A DNA stretch of 64,000 nucleotides from Amblyornis subalaris (Eukaryota; Chordata; Aves; Passeriformes; Ptilonorhynchidae): the NCBI GenBank assembly GCA_018881555.1, contig JACAXG010000092.1, positions 1,903,981 through 1,967,980 on the forward strand, in the 5' to 3' direction. The first letter of the stretch is position 1. Each line of letters opens with the position of its first letter. The notes under the pieces were generated by a model. That model saw only the letters and a list, made by a program, of their open reading frames with translations. It was not told the origin of the DNA and made no database searches. A program made the position numbers and the translations under genes. Positions 62,640 through 64,000 of the stretch are shown here, piece after piece.

Positions 62640-63215
62640 CCAGGGACATTTATCCTGTGAGGAATACTGGGACAGTGCCTGGATGGGGATGAGATTAGAA
62701 ATCTAAGGCATGGTTGGAGTTGAATTTGACAAGGCATGCTAAGAATAATAAGGTACACAACTCTTCAAGTNGTTCCAGAGGAGGTCCGTAAAAGTCATCA
62801 GACAGCTGGAACCCCTCTCATATGAAGACAGCCTAGGAAAGTTGTACAGCCTGAAGAAGAGAAGGCTGCGTGGAGACCTTTCAATACTTAAACGGGGTTA
62901 TATGAAAGAAGGACACTCTTCACCAGCACGTTTTGTGTCAGGAGAAGGGGAAACAGTTTTTAACTGAAAAGGGGTAGATTTAGATTGGAAGTAAGGAAGA
63001 CATTTCTTATGGTGAATATAATGAAACATTGAGAGAGACTGTCTGAAGAAACTGTGGATGTCCCAACACTGGAAGCATTAAAAGCCGGGTTGGACAGGGC
63101 CTTGACCAACCTGATCTAGTGAATTATGTCCCTGCCCATGGCAGGGGCTTTGGAGAAGCTGATCCTCAAAGGTCCCTTCCAACCCAAACCATTCTACGAT
63201 TCTATTANTTTGATT
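62640..63215 (+). mobile_element. CR1 LINE fragment lacking the RT domain
   Basis: Two CR1 pieces are joined. The first (about 62640-62760) resembles the stretch just before the RT: GGGACAGTGCCTGGATGGG, GGTTGGAGTTGAATTTGAC, AAGGCATGCTAAGAATAATA. The second (from about 62771) is C-terminal and 3' sequence: TTCCAGAGGAGGTC, CCTCTCATATGAAGACAGCC, GGGTAGATTTAGATTGGAAG and CCCTGCCCATGGCAGGGGC. It ends GGTCCCTTCCAACCCAAACC, ATTCTACGATTCTATT. Everything between them, including the RT catalytic region, is missing. The tail is of the CR1-B/D type, like the copy at 47.9 kb. Confidence 0.88.
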
Positions 63216-64000
63216 GTAGGATCCTAAGCCACAATCGACCGAAGTTTTCTACAATAACATAATTCCTACAAACATCTGAAGGATGACTGTATTCTCATTT
63301 ACATTCGAATTTATTATCAGCAGCAATGATTATTCATGCATTTCCACTGCATTGCTGAAGATTTATGTAATTTTTTTGATACATATGGGCATCAAAGGGA
63401 GGAAAATAGTGGTGAGAAATCTCTAGTCTTACAGAATAGGCACAGCATTAGTCTAATGCTTTCCCAGAGATGGGCCATCTTTAAGATAACTTGATATTTG
63501 GGTTTTAGGCTGTTATCCCGCAATCTGTTCTGTCTTGTGTGGATGTGGGTGTGCTCCCGGATGGTTACAGCAACACCTGCTGAAGAAGAAGGAAACCACA
63601 GTTCATTCCCTGGCCTTGGTCCTGAAATGCAGAGAGGGGGAAGAGCGAAGGCTGCTGCTGTTTAATACCTAAAATGAGTTCCTATCGCAGAAGATTCACA
63701 ACTGTTTGCCTTCAAGACTAGCAACTGAGCTAGGCATGCCACCTCTATGTCATTCAGGGATTAAACTAATGTGAAAAGGATTTTTAGCCGCCTTCCCTGT
63801 GCCTTTTGTGCTGTTGGGTTTCAAAAAGATTACTTGTGTAGTAAGGAAACAAAATGGCAGATTTACACAATAGGAAAATGATAGCAGTGTTTCAAAGTCT
63901 AGAAAATCTTGCTTACAAAAGAAATTGAAATTGTAACAATTTTTGATGCATTGAAATTTGACCAGTTCACAGTTATCTCAGGTCTCTTGGTCTTCTTTGT
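63216..64000. other. unique non-genic DNA to the window end
   Basis: No gene or repeat family recognised. The segment around 63540-63670 is a little richer in GC. The sequence simply continues past the window. Confidence 0.5.

Noticed and set aside
1..64000. CRISPR array, bacterial operon, phage or rRNA genes
   Set aside because: No regularly spaced repeats, no ribosome-binding sites, no dense coding and no rRNA sequence; CR1 elements and solo LTRs show this is bird nuclear DNA.

Overview
This window looks like bird nuclear DNA, probably from a songbird (passerine). It is AT-rich and carries several chicken repeat 1 (CR1) LINE fragments. It also has two copies of a tRNA-Ile-headed SINE with a CR1-type tail, and a solo LTR that begins like a TGTGGTGGTTTTGGCTGG-type avian ERVL LTR. 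Family assignments come from remembered consensus features, not from a search.

I see no convincing protein-coding gene. Long open frames either lie in CR1 reverse transcriptase remnants or match no family I know. The window is best read as a gene desert or the inside of a very large intron. One 166-bp segment (44756-44921), bounded by good splice signals and open throughout, is the only non-repeat exon candidate.

Layout. 1-10.2 kb: unique AT-rich DNA with a minus-strand SINE (1181-1305), two small hairpins, an ATGT-type microsatellite and a perfect 48-bp tandem duplication. 10.24-10.82 kb: solo ERVL-like LTR. 11.75-12.6 kb: minus-strand CR1 with an in-frame internal deletion in the RT region. 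17.8-18.0 kb: very old CR1-type RT remnant. 22.1-23.4 kb: minus-strand CR1 split by a second solo LTR with a 5-bp target duplication, followed by the better preserved SINE. 25.2-26.1 kb: plus-strand CR1 whose 3' tail matches that of the SINEs. 29.0-29.2 kb: old minus-strand CR1 tail. 34.5-34.9 kb: isolated GC-rich patch. 35.9-38.5 kb: the longest CR1, with ORF1 and RT remnants but no endonuclease. 44.8 kb: candidate exon. 46.35-47.08 kb: large imperfect inverted repeat with one arm tandemly duplicated. 47.9-48.5 kb: CR1 3' end. 48.5-62.6 kb: unique DNA with simple repeats and a POU-octamer palindrome. 62.6-63.2 kb: CR1 lacking its RT.

The elements are linked by retrotransposition. The SINE has no protein of its own, and its tail suggests use of the machinery of CR1 elements like those at 11.75 and 25.2 kb. 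All copies here are dead. Isolated single ambiguous bases (n) are about five times denser in 1-22 kb and 51-64 kb than in the middle. This may reflect a change in heterozygosity of the sequenced bird, or an assembly effect.
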